A stretch of 64,000 nt of DNA. Source: Arthrobacter liuii. Lineage in GTDB: Bacteria; Actinomycetota; Actinomycetes; Actinomycetales; Micrococcaceae. The position numbers and the translations under genes are program-made. The DNA lies in NCBI RefSeq assembly GCF_014639275.1, contig NZ_BMFW01000003.1:186001-250000 (forward strand). Reading direction: 5' to 3'. This document shows positions 42,417-52,397 of the stretch, one piece after another. Positions within the stretch are counted from its first letter, which is position 1. Each line of letters opens with the position of its first letter. A model generated the notes under the pieces. That model saw only the letters and a program-made list of their open reading frames with translations, was not told the DNA's origin and did not search any database.

Positions 42417-43145
42417 ATGCCGATTCCTGCCGCCAGTTCCCCGCTCAAAGCCGTCCTTTGGGACATGGATGGCACCATCGTGGACACCGAGCCGTATTGG
42501 ATCGCGGCCGAGCACGCGCTGGTGAAGGCGCACGGCGGAACATGGAGCCATGACCAGGCCATGCAGCTGGTTGGCCAGTCACTGACGTTTTCCGCGGGGC
42601 TGCTCCAGCAGGCCGGCGTCGAGCTCGAGATCCGCGAAATCATCGACACCCTGACTGCCCAGGTCATCACCAGCGTCCAGCAGCAGGTGCCATGGCGGCC
42701 GGGCGCCCGTGAACTCCTCGAGGACCTGCACCAGGCCGGCGTGCGCTGCGCCCTGGTCACCATGTCGGAAGGCCCATTGGCCCGGCAGGTGGTGGCCAGC
42801 CTTCCCCGGCCATACTTCGAAGTGCTGGTAACGGGCGACACGGTGAGCCAGGGCAAGCCGCACCCCGAGGCGTACCTGACCGCTGTGGAACTGCTGCAGG
42901 AGAACGATCCTGATCTCGGAATCCACCACTGTGTAGCCCTCGAGGACTCCGTGCCGGGCGTGGCCGCAGCCGTCGCCTCCGGCGTCGCCACCGTGGCTGT
43001 CCCGCATATCGTTCCGCTGCCGGACGACGGCAGCTACGCGCTCTGGGACTCCCTGTCCGGCCGCAGCCTGGTCGAGCTGGAAGCCCTCCTCCTGCGGGCG
43101 GATGCAGCGGGCCCGGCCGCGGCAGCGGGTGATCCGCGTGGCTGA
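42417..43145 (+). CDS. HAD-superfamily hydrolase (beta-phosphoglucomutase/phosphatase type)
   Basis: A 242-aa HAD phosphatase. Motif I is LWDMDGTIVDTEPYW (nucleophile D16, acid/base D18); motif II is CALVTMSEG; motif III is GKPHPEAY; motif IV is VALEDSVPGVAAA. A helical cap follows motif I (subclass I). It probably acts on a small phosphorylated metabolite. It overlaps the start of the site-2-type protease, so the two genes form an operon leading toward trmI and the proteasome genes. Confidence 0.92.
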   Translation: MPIPAASSPLKAVLWDMDGTIVDTEPYWIAAEHALVKAHGGTWSHDQAMQLVGQSLTFSAGLLQQAGVELEIREIIDTLTAQVITSVQQQVPWRPGARELLEDLHQAGVRCALVTMSEGPLARQVVASLPRPYFEVLVTGDTVSQGKPHPEAYLTAVELLQENDPDLGIHHCVALEDSVPGVAAAVASGVATVAVPHIVPLPDDGSYALWDSLSGRSLVELEALLLRADAAGPAAAAGDPRG

Positions 43146-44340
43146 CCCCGACGCCGGCCACCGCTCCAAACCAGGCGCGGAACCAGTCACGCCGGTGCGC
43201 CGCGAAGGCATTCCGCTGGGACGGATCGCGGGCGTCCCCGTCGTCCTCGCCTACTCGTGGTTCGTGATCGCAGCCTTCACCGTCATCGTTTACGGGCCGG
43301 TATTGGCGAAAAACAATCCGATGCTTGGCGTGAGCGCCTACATCGTGGCCTTTGCTTACGCCGTCCTGCTCCTGATCTCGGTACTTGTCCACGAACTGGC
43401 CCACGCCCTGACCGCGAAAATCTATGGCTGGCCCACCCAAAAGATCGTCCTCAACCTCTGGGGCGGGCACACCCAGTTCGAAAGCTTCACGGCGTCCCCT
43501 GGCCGGTCCCTGCTGGTTGCGCTGGCCGGCCCGGCTGCCAACTTCGTCCTGGCCGGCGCTGCCTGGCTGGTGCTTGGCACCAACAGCCTGGGAAGCGTTG
43601 CCGAAATCCTGACCAACATCTTCATGTGGGCCAACTTCCTCATCGGTGTCTTCAACGTCCTTCCGGGCCTGCCGCTGGATGGCGGCCGGCTGGTTGAATC
43701 CATCGTCTGGAAAGCCACCGGCAGCCAAGCGAAAGGAACTGTGGCTGCCGGCTGGGGCGGCCGGATCATTGTCCTGGCCATCGTCTACTGGTTCCTCCTC
43801 CGTCCGTTCCTTGCCGGTGACCGGCCTGACTTCAGCCTCCTCATGATCACTATCCTGGTGGCCGGTTTCCTGTGGATGGGCGCATCTGCGTCCATCCAGC
43901 AAGGCACCCTGCGGGGACGCCTCCCGCTGGTCAGCGCCGCAACGTTGTCGACGCCGGCGGCCGGATTGCCTGCCACCGGCACCGTCCGCGACGCCCTCCG
44001 GGCGGGGGCCGCAGGAACAAAGTCCGTGGTGGTCTGCGGACCGGACGGGCGGCCGCAGGGCGTGGTGGATCCGGACGCCCTGGCTTCGGTACCCGGCGCT
44101 GCAGCCGACACGACTCCCGTCACCGCCATTTCGTTCCCGCTGGCTGCAGGCGCTTATGTTCCCGAGTGGTCCGAGGGGCAGGAACTGCTCCAGTTCCTTT
44201 CGCAGGTTGAAGGGCGCCACTATGCAGTGGTGGACCACAACGGCACGGTCACCGGTCTACTGACCCAGGACGCTGTGCTTGCGGCCATTACAGGTAAGCG
44301 CCAGCGCCACGATAGGCACCCGCAGGGCCAGAACCGGTAG
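43138..44340 (+). CDS. Site-2-type M50 metalloprotease with C-terminal CBS-like region
   Basis: A ~400-aa intramembrane zinc protease like mycobacterial Rip3. The zinc site is HELAHALTA (H85, E86, H89) in a transmembrane segment, and FNVLPGLPLDGGRLVES provides the third ligand Asp. About six membrane spans are followed by a soluble C-terminal part with a partial CBS-domain pattern (GRHYAVVDHNGTVTGLLTQ). Start taken as the GTG at 43138 overlapping the HAD stop; GTG 43129 is an alternative. Such proteases release membrane-bound regulators such as anti-sigma factors; the target here is unknown. Confidence 0.9.
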   Translation: MADPDAGHRSKPGAEPVTPVRREGIPLGRIAGVPVVLAYSWFVIAAFTVIVYGPVLAKNNPMLGVSAYIVAFAYAVLLLISVLVHELAHALTAKIYGWPTQKIVLNLWGGHTQFESFTASPGRSLLVALAGPAANFVLAGAAWLVLGTNSLGSVAEILTNIFMWANFLIGVFNVLPGLPLDGGRLVESIVWKATGSQAKGTVAAGWGGRIIVLAIVYWFLLRPFLAGDRPDFSLLMITILVAGFLWMGASASIQQGTLRGRLPLVSAATLSTPAAGLPATGTVRDALRAGAAGTKSVVVCGPDGRPQGVVDPDALASVPGAAADTTPVTAISFPLAAGAYVPEWSEGQELLQFLSQVEGRHYAVVDHNGTVTGLLTQDAVLAAITGKRQRHDRHPQGQNR

Positions 44341-44439
44341 AGTTACCTGCCGGTCGTGCATTGCCGCCGCAAACGCCAAACGCTCCCCGAGGGACAGCCA
44401 GGCCGCGGCACAACAGGTTTACAGGAGCGAGGAAAAATC

Positions 44440-45504
44440 ATGAGCAGCGAAACTGCCGTCAATGACGCCGAGGGGGCAGCGCAAGCCGATGCTGCCGCCG
44501 GCGGCTCGCAGCCGGTGGGTGCTGCACGGCGCCGCGGCCCCTTCCGGGAAGGCGAACGCGTGCAGCTGACCGACGAACGCGGCCGCATGAACACCGTCAC
44601 GCTGGAACGCGGCGGCGCTTTCCACACCCACCGCGGCTTCCTGAACCACGACGAAATCATCGGCAAGGTTGACGGCTCTGTCGTGGTGAACAACGTGGGC
44701 CAGCAGTACCAGACCCTCCGACCCCTGCTCTCCGACTTCGTGCTGTCCATGCCGCGGGGTGCCGCCGTCGTCTATCCCAAGGACGCCGGCCAGATCGTTA
44801 CCATGGCTGACATCTTTCCCGGCGCACGCGTTGTGGAGGCCGGCGTCGGCTCGGGTGCCCTGTCCATCTCCCTGCTCCGCGCCGTAGGGGACAACGGCTA
44901 CCTCCATTCCTTTGAACGGCGGGAGGAGTTCGCGGACATCGCGCGCGGAAACGTCGAGACCATCTTCGGCGGGCCGCACCCCGCCTGGCAGATTTCCCTC
45001 GGCGACTTCCAGGAGGAAGTAGTCAAGGCCGAAGAGCCTGGCTCCGTGGACCGCGTGGTCCTGGACATGCTGGCACCCTGGGAGTGCCTGGATGCGGTGG
45101 CCACCGTCCTGGCACCCGGCGGTGTCTGGATCAATTACGTTGCCACCGTCACCCAGCTCTCCCGCACGGCGGAAGCCATCCGGGCAGACGGCCGCTTCAC
45201 CGAACCGGACGCCTGGGAGTCGATGGTCCGCGGCTGGCACCTTGAAGGGCTCGCGGTACGTCCCGACCACCGCATGGTGGCCCACACCGGATTCCTTCTC
45301 GTCACCCGGCGGCTTGCCGACGGCGTCACCGGCATCTCCGTCAAGCGCCGCCCGTCCAAGACCGAGTTCGACGCCGAGGACGTCAACGCCTGGACCCCGG
45401 GCGCAGTGGGAGAGCGGGCAGTGTCAGACAAGAAACTGCGGCGCGCCGCCCGTGACGCCATCGCCGGAACGAATGTCGTGGACACTCCGGAGGTCACGAA
45501 CTAG
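44440..45504 (+). CDS. trmI: tRNA (adenine-N1)-methyltransferase, m1A58
   Basis: A 354-aa Rossmann methyltransferase that makes 1-methyladenosine at tRNA position 58. The N-terminal part has FREGERVQLTDERGR and THRGFLNHDEIIGK; the SAM site is VVEAGVGSGALSISLLRA with YLHSFERREEFADIA after it. VVLDMLAPWE carries the catalytic Asp motif. GAGGA lies upstream of the ATG at 44440. The mycobacterial orthologue Rv2118c also lies just before mpa. It is 82 bases ahead of the proteasome ATPase gene. Confidence 0.94.
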   Translation: MSSETAVNDAEGAAQADAAAGGSQPVGAARRRGPFREGERVQLTDERGRMNTVTLERGGAFHTHRGFLNHDEIIGKVDGSVVVNNVGQQYQTLRPLLSDFVLSMPRGAAVVYPKDAGQIVTMADIFPGARVVEAGVGSGALSISLLRAVGDNGYLHSFERREEFADIARGNVETIFGGPHPAWQISLGDFQEEVVKAEEPGSVDRVVLDMLAPWECLDAVATVLAPGGVWINYVATVTQLSRTAEAIRADGRFTEPDAWESMVRGWHLEGLAVRPDHRMVAHTGFLLVTRRLADGVTGISVKRRPSKTEFDAEDVNAWTPGAVGERAVSDKKLRRAARDAIAGTNVVDTPEVTN

Positions 45505-45586
45505 TCCAGATTTTGGGAGTCTCCATCCCTACCCGGCCTCTTGGGACTAATGTCTTAAGAGAAGCGCAGGAAGGGGCTGATACATC

Positions 45587-47338
45587 ATGGAGACACCAAA
45601 CCAGGACTCCGGACGTACATCGGCAGAGCAGTCTGCCGCCAACGACCTCTCGGTTGCTGACCGCCAGGTCAACATACTTCGGGACAAGCTCAGGCACATT
45701 GACCGCCAGCTGGCAGCGGCAACGCAGAACAACTCCAAGCTGGTCAGCATGCTTGAGACCGCGAAGGCAGAGATCCTGCGGCTGAAAAACGCCCTGGACC
45801 AGGAAGGGCAGCCGCCCTACAGCTTCGGCACCATCCTCCAGATCAATCCGAAGCGGCAGCCCGCACCGGGCAACAGCGGCCAGGCCGCCACTGAAGAGTC
45901 GGTGGACATCTTCAACGCCGGACGGAAGATGCGTGTGGGCATCAGCCCGCTGGTGAACGTCAACCAACTGGCGGTGGGGCAGGAAGTGCTGCTGAACGAA
46001 GCACTGCTGATCGTGGCTGGACTCGGCTACGAGCGCGCCGGTGAACTCGCCACCCTGAAGGAGATGCTGGGACGCGACCGGGCCCTGGTGGTGGGCCGGG
46101 CTGACGAAGAGCGCGTGGTGCGGCTGTCCGGCGCCCTCCTGTCCGAGAAACTTCGGGTCGGCGACGCTCTTTCCGTCGATTCGCGGACCGGCTACGCCCT
46201 GGAAAAGGTGCCCCGCTCCGAGGTTGAAAACCTGGTCCTCGAGGAAGTTCCGGACATCACGTACGAGGACATCGGCGGCCTTGGACCGCAGATCGAGCAG
46301 ATCCGGGACGCCGTCGAACTGCCGTTCCTGCACCCGGACCTCTACCGCGAGCACGGCCTGAAGGCCCCCAAGGGTATCCTCTTGTACGGTCCGCCGGGCT
46401 GCGGCAAGACCTTGATTGCCAAAGCCGTTGCCAACTCCCTCGCCGCCCGCGCGGCGGAACGGTCCGGGAACGTGGACCTGAAGAGCTACTTCCTGAACAT
46501 CAAGGGCCCGGAACTCCTTGACAAGTACGTAGGTGAAACGGAGCGGCACATCCGTCTGATCTTCTCCCGCGCCCGGGAAAAGGCGTCCGATGGCAGCCCC
46601 GTAGTGGTGTTCTTCGACGAAATGGACTCGCTGTTCCGGACCCGCGGCACGGGCATTTCGTCCGACGTCGAAACCACCATCGTGCCCCAGCTCCTCAGTG
46701 AGATCGACGGCGTGGAACGCCTCGACAATGTCATTGTCATCGGCGCCTCCAACCGCGAGGACATGATCGACCCCGCCATCCTCCGGCCTGGCAGGCTGGA
46801 CGTGAAGGTCAAGATCCAGCGGCCCGACGCTGAAGCAGCCGCCGACATCTTCAACAAATACATCACGCCGGACCTGCCGTTCCATGAATCGGACCTCGCC
46901 GAACACAACGGTGACGTCCAGGCCACCGTTGACGCAATGGTCCAGCGCACCGTGGAAGCCATGTACTCCACCGACAAGTCCAACGAGTTCCTGGAGGTCA
47001 CCTATGCCAACGGTGACACCGAGATGCTGTACTTCAAGGATTTCAACTCAGGTGCGGTGGTGCAGAACGTGGTGGACCGGGCCAAGAAGTACGCCATCAA
47101 GGACCTGCTGACCTCACACCAGAAGGGGCTCCGGATCGAGCACCTGCTGCGCGCCGTGGTGGACGAATTCCGCGAACACGAGGACATGCCCAACACCACC
47201 AACCCTGACGATTGGGCACGCATCTCCGGTAAGAAGGGCGAACGGATCACCTATATCCGCACCATCGTCCAGGGCAAGGCCGGGCAGGAGCCCGGTAAGT
47301 CCATTGAAACCATGCCAACCACAGGACAGTATCTGTGA
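45587..47338 (+). CDS. arc: Proteasome-associated AAA+ ATPase ARC/Mpa
   Basis: A 583-aa hexameric unfoldase that recognises pupylated proteins and threads them into the 20S core. The N-terminal coiled coil (residues ~25-75, [15 protein letters not shown]) binds Pup. Two OB-fold domains follow, then the AAA+ module with Walker A GPPGCGKT (268-275), Walker B VVFFDE (339-344) and the Arg-containing [11 protein letters not shown]. The C-terminus ends GQYL, the docking tail that opens the proteasome gate. ATG at 45587 has AGGAAGG some 12 bases upstream. Its stop overlaps the dop GTG by four bases. Confidence 0.97.
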   Translation: METPNQDSGRTSAEQSAANDLSVADRQVNILRDKLRHIDRQLAAATQNNSKLVSMLETAKAEILRLKNALDQEGQPPYSFGTILQINPKRQPAPGNSGQAATEESVDIFNAGRKMRVGISPLVNVNQLAVGQEVLLNEALLIVAGLGYERAGELATLKEMLGRDRALVVGRADEERVVRLSGALLSEKLRVGDALSVDSRTGYALEKVPRSEVENLVLEEVPDITYEDIGGLGPQIEQIRDAVELPFLHPDLYREHGLKAPKGILLYGPPGCGKTLIAKAVANSLAARAAERSGNVDLKSYFLNIKGPELLDKYVGETERHIRLIFSRAREKASDGSPVVVFFDEMDSLFRTRGTGISSDVETTIVPQLLSEIDGVERLDNVIVIGASNREDMIDPAILRPGRLDVKVKIQRPDAEAAADIFNKYITPDLPFHESDLAEHNGDVQATVDAMVQRTVEAMYSTDKSNEFLEVTYANGDTEMLYFKDFNSGAVVQNVVDRAKKYAIKDLLTSHQKGLRIEHLLRAVVDEFREHEDMPNTTNPDDWARISGKKGERITYIRTIVQGKAGQEPGKSIETMPTTGQYL

Positions 47339-49008
47339 CGGGTGCACAGGGAGCCGCCGACGGGGAAGCCCTCCCCGTCGGCGGAGCCATGCGGGTCATG
47401 GGGGCGGAAACCGAATACGGGATCCACGCTCCCTCCGCGCCCTCGGCCAACGCCACCATGATGAGTGCACGCGTGGTCCAGGCCTACGCTCAGGTCACGC
47501 GGCAGCGCGCAGCCGGCGGAGCCGAGACCCGCTGGGATTACACGGATGAAGAGCCGCTGCACGATGCCCGGGGCTGGACCGTCGACCGGGGTGCTGCACA
47601 CCCCACCCAACTGACCGACCAGCCGCCGGTACTTGACGCAGAGGCGGTGGCCCTGGCCTACGGCCGCGAGGAGTTGGAACTCGACGGGCAGGACGAGTCC
47701 GGGACCCTCCTGATGAACATGGTCCTTGGCAACGGAGCGCGGCTGTATGTTGACCATGCCCATCCCGAATACTCAAGTCCCGAGGTCACCAACCCGCGGG
47801 ACGCGGTGGCCTGGGATGCTGCCGGCGACCTGGTGGGGCTGGCCGCCGTACGCCGGCTGGCCGCAGACCCGACCCTCCCGCCGGTCAACCTCTACAAGAA
47901 CAACACGGACAACAAGTCCGTTTCGTACGGTTCGCACGAGAACTACCTCATGCCCAGGTCCGTGCCATTTGGGGACATCGTGCGCGGACTGACACCGTTT
48001 TTCGTCAGCCGCCAGGTGGTTTGCGGAGCCGGCCGGCTGGGGATCGGGCAGGACAGTTCTGCCCCCGGCTTCCAGATCAGCCAGCGCGCTGATTTCTTCG
48101 AAGCCGAGGTGGGTCTGGAAACCACCATCCGCAGGCCGATCATCAACACCAGGGATGAACCCCACGCTACCGCCGACAAATACCGGCGCCTGCACGTGAT
48201 CATCGGGGACGCAAACCTCAGCCAGGTGTCCAACTACCTCAAATTCGGCACCACAGCCTTGGTCCTCAGCCTCATCGAGGCGGGGCTGGCGCCCAAAATC
48301 GAGGTCTACGAACCCGTCGCAGCACTCAAGACGGTCAGCCACGATACCTCGCTGACGGCAAAGCTGCGCCTGCTGGACGGCAGGCGCGTCACTGCTCTGG
48401 ATCTTCAGTGGATTTACCACGAGGCTGCCGCCAAACTCGCCCAGGACACAGGTGTGGGTGACACGGTGGACGGCGACGGGCACACCCACGAGGTCTTGGA
48501 GCGGTGGGCATCCGTTCTCACCCAGCTCGACAGTGACAGGGCGGCTGCTGCAACCTCGGTGGAGTGGCTGGCCAAACTTTCCCTGCTGGATGGCTACCGC
48601 CAGCGCGACGGCCTGGAATGGAATGACGCCCGGCTGGGGCTGGTGGATCTCCAGTGGGCCGATATCAGGCCCGAGAAGGGCCTCTACTACCGTCTGCTGT
48701 CCAGGAACCGGATGCAGCGCGTGGTTGATGATTCCGCCATCGCCGCTGCGGTGGCGCACCCTCCGGCCGATACCCGCGCCTTCTTCCGCGGGAAGTGCAT
48801 CAGCAGTTTTGGCAAGGACGTGGTCGGGGCAAGCTGGGATTCCGTCATCTTCGACGTGCCGGGCTACGGGCGGCTTCAGCGGGTGCCCACCAGGGAGCCC
48901 CTGCGGGGAACCAAAGCCCTGACCGGAGCGTTGTTCGAGCGCTACCGGGAAGCGGCACCGTTCCTCGGGGAACTGCTGGGACACAACAGCACTCCGCCTG
49001 CGGCGTAA
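47335..49008 (+). CDS. dop: Deamidase/depupylase of Pup
   Basis: A 557-aa paralogue of PafA in the carboxylate-amine ligase (glutamine-synthetase-like) superfamily. It deamidates the C-terminal Gln of Pup and also cleaves Pup from substrates. [13 protein letters not shown] supplies the metal-binding Glu, followed by the long Dop-loop (roughly residues 40-110) absent from Paf[17 protein letters not shown] contains the key Asp (D140), and [18 protein letters not shown] is the ATP-site strand. GTG start overlaps the arc stop. Pup in this window ends in Gln, so Dop is required before ligation. Confidence 0.96.
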   Translation: MTGAQGAADGEALPVGGAMRVMGAETEYGIHAPSAPSANATMMSARVVQAYAQVTRQRAAGGAETRWDYTDEEPLHDARGWTVDRGAAHPTQLTDQPPVLDAEAVALAYGREELELDGQDESGTLLMNMVLGNGARLYVDHAHPEYSSPEVTNPRDAVAWDAAGDLVGLAAVRRLAADPTLPPVNLYKNNTDNKSVSYGSHENYLMPRSVPFGDIVRGLTPFFVSRQVVCGAGRLGIGQDSSAPGFQISQRADFFEAEVGLETTIRRPIINTRDEPHATADKYRRLHVIIGDANLSQVSNYLKFGTTALVLSLIEAGLAPKIEVYEPVAALKTVSHDTSLTAKLRLLDGRRVTALDLQWIYHEAAAKLAQDTGVGDTVDGDGHTHEVLERWASVLTQLDSDRAAAATSVEWLAKLSLLDGYRQRDGLEWNDARLGLVDLQWADIRPEKGLYYRLLSRNRMQRVVDDSAIAAAVAHPPADTRAFFRGKCISSFGKDVVGASWDSVIFDVPGYGRLQRVPTREPLRGTKALTGALFERYREAAPFLGELLGHNSTPPAA

Positions 49009-49048
49009 ACCGCGCCGGAGCGCCCGTCCCGTGGCAGGATGGGCATAT

Positions 49049-49071
49049 CGGTGGATCCGCCGGATCCACCG
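49049..49071 (+). promoter_or_regulatory. Palindrome just upstream of the pup ribosome site
   Basis: CGGTGGATCC / GGATCCACCG arms of 10 bases with a 3-base centre, ending about 8 bases before the AAGGAGG of pup. As RNA it would form a tight hairpin next to the ribosome site; as DNA it could bind a dimeric regulator. Not a terminator: no U-tract. Confidence 0.5.
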
Positions 49072-49092
49072 AAGGAAGAAGGAGGGAATCCA

Positions 49093-49296
49093 ATGGCAGG
49101 CCAGGAGCAGCAGCAGCCGCAGTCACGCGACAGCCAGGTCGACGAAGACATCCCCGAGGCACCACCGGCGCCACCCGAGGCACAGGCATCGGCATCGACC
49201 GAAGGCGTGGATGACCTGCTCGACGAAATCGACGGTGTCCTGGAATCCAACGCCGAAGAGTTCGTCCGGGCATTCGTCCAAAAGGGCGGCCAGTAA
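49093..49296 (+). CDS. pup: Prokaryotic ubiquitin-like protein Pup
   Basis: A 67-aa mostly disordered modifier that is attached through its C-terminal Glu to substrate lysines, marking proteins for the proteasome. The conserved C-terminal region is GVDDLLDEIDGVLESNAEEF followed by VRAFVQKGGQ; the final Gln must be deamidated by Dop to Glu. The N-terminal third is rich in Gln, Pro and acidic residues and is used to start unfolding. AGGAGG precedes the ATG at 49093. It sits between dop and prcB in the standard order. Confidence 0.97.
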   Translation: MAGQEQQQPQSRDSQVDEDIPEAPPAPPEAQASASTEGVDDLLDEIDGVLESNAEEFVRAFVQKGGQ

Positions 49297-49375
49297 CCCG
49301 GACCGGTAGGTGGCGGAAGCCGCGGACGGCCGGAATCTGTACCGACGTTGAAGTACCACGTTCAAGGAGTGATGA

Positions 49376-50197
49376 GTGCAGGAATCAACCGCCAACCAGG
49401 TAGCCGCCAACGCCACCTCGTCCTTTACCGAGCACCTTCTGCGGGACCGGCCTGAGCTACTGCCCTTCAACCGGTCCCTCCAGGGTGGTGCGTCCGCGGC
49501 CGCCCCGATCCAGGTTCCACACGCCACCACCATCGTTGCCATGAGTTACGGTGGCGGTGTCCTGATGGCGGGCGACAGGCGGGCCACCATGGGAAACGTC
49601 ATTGCCAGCAGGCACATCGAGAAAGTCTTTCCAGCCGACCACTTCTCCGTCCTTGGCATAGCAGGAACTGCCGGCATAGCTATCGACCTCACCCGGCTCT
49701 TCCAGGTTGAACTCGAACACTACGAAAAAATTGAAGGAACCCAGCTCAGCCTCGAAGGCAAGGCCAACCGGCTGGGGGCCATGATCAGGGGCAACCTCCC
49801 CATGGCCCTGCAGGGCCTGGCAGTAGTGCCCCTGTTCGCAGGTTTCGACACCAGCGCAGGAGTCGGCCGGTTGTTCTCCTATGACGTCACCGGCGGCAGG
49901 TACGAGGAACACGAACACCACACCGTGGGTTCCGGTTCCGTTTTTGCACGCGGGGCCCTGAAGAAGCTTTGGCGGCCCAACCTCACCGCTGCCGAGGCCC
50001 TGTCCGTTGCCGTCGAATCGCTCTATGACGCCGCCGACGACGATTCGGCGACGGGTGGCCCGGATACGGTCCGGCAGTTATGGCCAGTGGTCTATACGGT
50101 GGACAGGACCGGAGCCCGGCGGGTTCCCGAGGCTGAACTCGCCGCTGCCTCGCGCAACGTGATCGAAGCGCGCACCGTCGCCGGACGGGAGGCCTGA
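49376..50197 (+). CDS. prcB: 20S proteasome beta subunit
   Basis: A 273-aa precursor of the catalytic subunit. A ~50-residue propeptide is removed to expose the nucleophile T51 (mature Thr1) at [10 protein letters not shown]67 (mature D17, in AGDRRA) and K83 (mature K33, in HIEKVF) complete the active site. The residue before the cleavage site is Ala rather than the usual Gly. SIGNATURE segments [12 protein letters not shown] and [14 protein letters not shown] are typical. GTG start with AAGGAG 7 bases upstream. prcA follows after one base, so both subunits are made together. Confidence 0.97.
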   Translation: MQESTANQVAANATSSFTEHLLRDRPELLPFNRSLQGGASAAAPIQVPHATTIVAMSYGGGVLMAGDRRATMGNVIASRHIEKVFPADHFSVLGIAGTAGIAIDLTRLFQVELEHYEKIEGTQLSLEGKANRLGAMIRGNLPMALQGLAVVPLFAGFDTSAGVGRLFSYDVTGGRYEEHEHHTVGSGSVFARGALKKLWRPNLTAAEALSVAVESLYDAADDDSATGGPDTVRQLWPVVYTVDRTGARRVPEAELAAASRNVIEARTVAGREA

Positions 50198-50198
50198 C

Positions 50199-50909
50199 AT
50201 GACCCAGCAGTTCTACGTCTCACCCGAACAGTTAATGAAGGACCGCGCGGATTTCGCGCGGAAAGGCATCGCCCGCGGCCGCTCCGTGGTTGTCATCAGC
50301 TGCGCGGACGGCATCGCACTGGTCGCCGAGAACCCCTCGCCGTCACTGCACAAGATCGGCGAAATCTATGACAAGATCGCCTTCGCCGCTGTCGGCAAGT
50401 ACAACGAATTCGAAAGCCTCCGCCAGGCGGGAGTCCGCTATGCCGATGTCCGCGGATACTCGTACGACCGCGAGGACGTGACCGCCCGCGGTTTGGCAAG
50501 CGTGTACGCGCAAAGCCTGGGCGCGGTCTTCACCGCCGAGCAGAAGCCCTTTGAGGTGGAACTTGCCGTCGCGGAAGTAGGCTCCACCCAGGCCGAAGAC
50601 CACCTGTACCGGCTGACATTTGACGGCTCCATCGCCGATGAGCACAGTTTCGTGGTGATGGGCGGCCAGGCAGAGAAGGTGTCATCGGCCATCGATGCCG
50701 GATGGCAGGCTTCACTGGGCTTCGCCGACGCTGTGCGGCTGGCACTGAAGGGACTCACGCCGGCCCGGGAGGGGGACCAGCCGGCACCAGCGCTGCCGCC
50801 GAGCGCCCTCGAAGTGGCCGTCCTGGACAGGCTTTCCGAAAGCGCCCGCGGCTCCCGGCGCGCCTTCCGAAGGCTGAACGACGCGGACATTACAGCACTG
50901 CTGGCCTAG
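50199..50909 (+). CDS. prcA: 20S proteasome alpha subunit
   Basis: A 236-aa non-catalytic subunit that forms the outer gating rings of the core particle. It opens MTQQFYVSPEQLMKDRADFA, followed by RKGIARGRSVVVI and NPSPSLHKIGEIYDKIAFAA, the alpha-type strand pattern without a nucleophilic Thr. The N-terminal residues act as the gate opened by the ATPase tail QYL. A variable acidic/Pro-rich C-terminus starts near residue 190. It is one base after prcB and ten bases before pafA. Confidence 0.97.
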   Translation: MTQQFYVSPEQLMKDRADFARKGIARGRSVVVISCADGIALVAENPSPSLHKIGEIYDKIAFAAVGKYNEFESLRQAGVRYADVRGYSYDREDVTARGLASVYAQSLGAVFTAEQKPFEVELAVAEVGSTQAEDHLYRLTFDGSIADEHSFVVMGGQAEKVSSAIDAGWQASLGFADAVRLALKGLTPAREGDQPAPALPPSALEVAVLDRLSESARGSRRAFRRLNDADITALLA

Positions 50910-50918
50910 GAGGACCAC

Positions 50919-52283
50919 ATGGACAAGAGAATCTTCGGCATCGAAACCGAGTTCGGGATCTCTTACTCGAGCCCTGACTCGCGGCCTCTTGCTCCGGAGG
51001 AGGTGGCGCGGTACCTGTTCCGCAAAGTGGTCAGCTGGGGGCGCTCATCCAACGTGTTCCTCACCAACGGTTCCCGGCTGTACCTCGACGTCGGGTCGCA
51101 CCCCGAGTACGCAACGGCCGAATGCGACGACCTGGCCCAGCTGATCGCCCACGACCGTGCCGGTGAGCTGATCCTCGATGACCTGGTGGACGAGGCCCAG
51201 GCTCGGCTGGCCGCCGAAGGTTTCAACGGCACCGTGTACCTGTTCAAGAACAACACCGATTCCGCGGGCAATTCCTACGGGAGCCACGAAAACTACCTGA
51301 TTCCCCGCCGCGGCGAGTTTTCCCGCCTGGCCGAGATCCTGATTCCGTTCCTCGTCACCCGCCAGCTGATCGCCGGGGCCGGGAAGATCCTGAAGACGCC
51401 CCACGGGGCTACTTATGCCTTCTCCCAGCGTGCGGACCACATCTGGGAGGGTGTCTCGTCCGCCACCACCCGTTCCCGGCCCATTATCAACACCAGGGAT
51501 GAGCCGCACGCGGATGCAGAGTTCTACCGGCGGCTGCACGTCATCGTCGGTGACTCGAATATGTCCGAGGCGACGGCCCTGATGAAAGTCGGCACCGTGG
51601 ACCTGGTCCTTCGGATGATCGAGGCCGGCGTGATCATGCGCGACATGCGGATGGAGAACCCCATCCGCAGCATCCGGGAGATCTCCCATGACCTCAGCGG
51701 CCGCGCGCTGGTCCGCCTGGCCAACGGACGCCAGCTCACCGCCCTTGAAATCCAGCAGGAGTACCTGACCAAGGTCACGGCCTTCGTCAAGGAACACGGC
51801 GCCCACAACCCACACGTTCCCCTGATCCTTGACCTGTGGGAGCGCACGCTCCATGCGATCGAATCCGGTGATACCAGGGGCATTGACACGGAAATCGACT
51901 GGGCCATCAAGAAGAAGCTGATGGACAACTACCGCGAACGCCACGGGCTGGGCCTGGAGGCACCACGGATCGCCCAGCTCGATCTCACCTACCACGACAT
52001 TTCCCGCAGCCGGGGACTTTTCTATCTACTGCAGTCCCGTGGTGCCGTGCGCCGGATCGTTGACGACACCGTCATCAAAGGTGCCGTGGACGCGCCGCCA
52101 CAAACCACCCGCGCCAAGCTGCGCGGCGACTTTGTCCGCCGTGCCCAGGAACTGGGGCGTGACTACACAGTGGACTGGGTGCACTTGAAACTGAACGACC
52201 GTGCACACCAGACGATTCTCTGCAAGGACCCGTTCCGCAGCGTTGATGAGCGCGTGGACGCCCTTCTCGACTCTATGGGCTGA
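50919..52283 (+). CDS. pafA: Pup-protein ligase
   Basis: A 454-aa ATP-dependent ligase that joins deamidated Pup through its C-terminal glutamate to substrate lysines. It begins [18 protein letters not shown], where E9 binds metal, and [15 protein letters not shown] holds the catalytic base D57. [19 protein letters not shown] lines the ATP site. It lacks the Dop-loop, distinguishing it from the dop product. AGGAGG lies just upstream of the ATG. It closes the arc-dop-pup-prcB-prcA-pafA run, after which two FKBP genes are inserted before pafBC. Confidence 0.97.
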   Translation: MDKRIFGIETEFGISYSSPDSRPLAPEEVARYLFRKVVSWGRSSNVFLTNGSRLYLDVGSHPEYATAECDDLAQLIAHDRAGELILDDLVDEAQARLAAEGFNGTVYLFKNNTDSAGNSYGSHENYLIPRRGEFSRLAEILIPFLVTRQLIAGAGKILKTPHGATYAFSQRADHIWEGVSSATTRSRPIINTRDEPHADAEFYRRLHVIVGDSNMSEATALMKVGTVDLVLRMIEAGVIMRDMRMENPIRSIREISHDLSGRALVRLANGRQLTALEIQQEYLTKVTAFVKEHGAHNPHVPLILDLWERTLHAIESGDTRGIDTEIDWAIKKKLMDNYRERHGLGLEAPRIAQLDLTYHDISRSRGLFYLLQSRGAVRRIVDDTVIKGAVDAPPQTTRAKLRGDFVRRAQELGRDYTVDWVHLKLNDRAHQTILCKDPFRSVDERVDALLDSMG

Positions 52284-52310
52284 CGTCCAGCTTCAGGGTC
52301 TATTCTGGAT

Positions 52311-52332
52311 AGGGTCCTTTTAACGGGACCCT
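52311..52332 (+). terminator. Weak hairpin after pafA
   Basis: AGGGTCC / GGACCCT, a 7-bp stem with an 8-base loop, 28 bases after the pafA stop and before the lipoprotein FKBP gene. It could be an attenuator or partial terminator; no clean U-tract. Confidence 0.35.
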
Positions 52333-52397
52333 CCACGGCACTGTCCGCCGCCAAGCGGAATGTCGTATCCACCCTGCCCCGACGAAAGTTTTCCTAC

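Noticed and set aside
45505..45586. A strong promoter directly before the proteasome ATPase gene.
   Set aside because: The 82-base gap contains no convincing -35/-10 pair; transcription may come from trmI or further upstream, so no feature was called.
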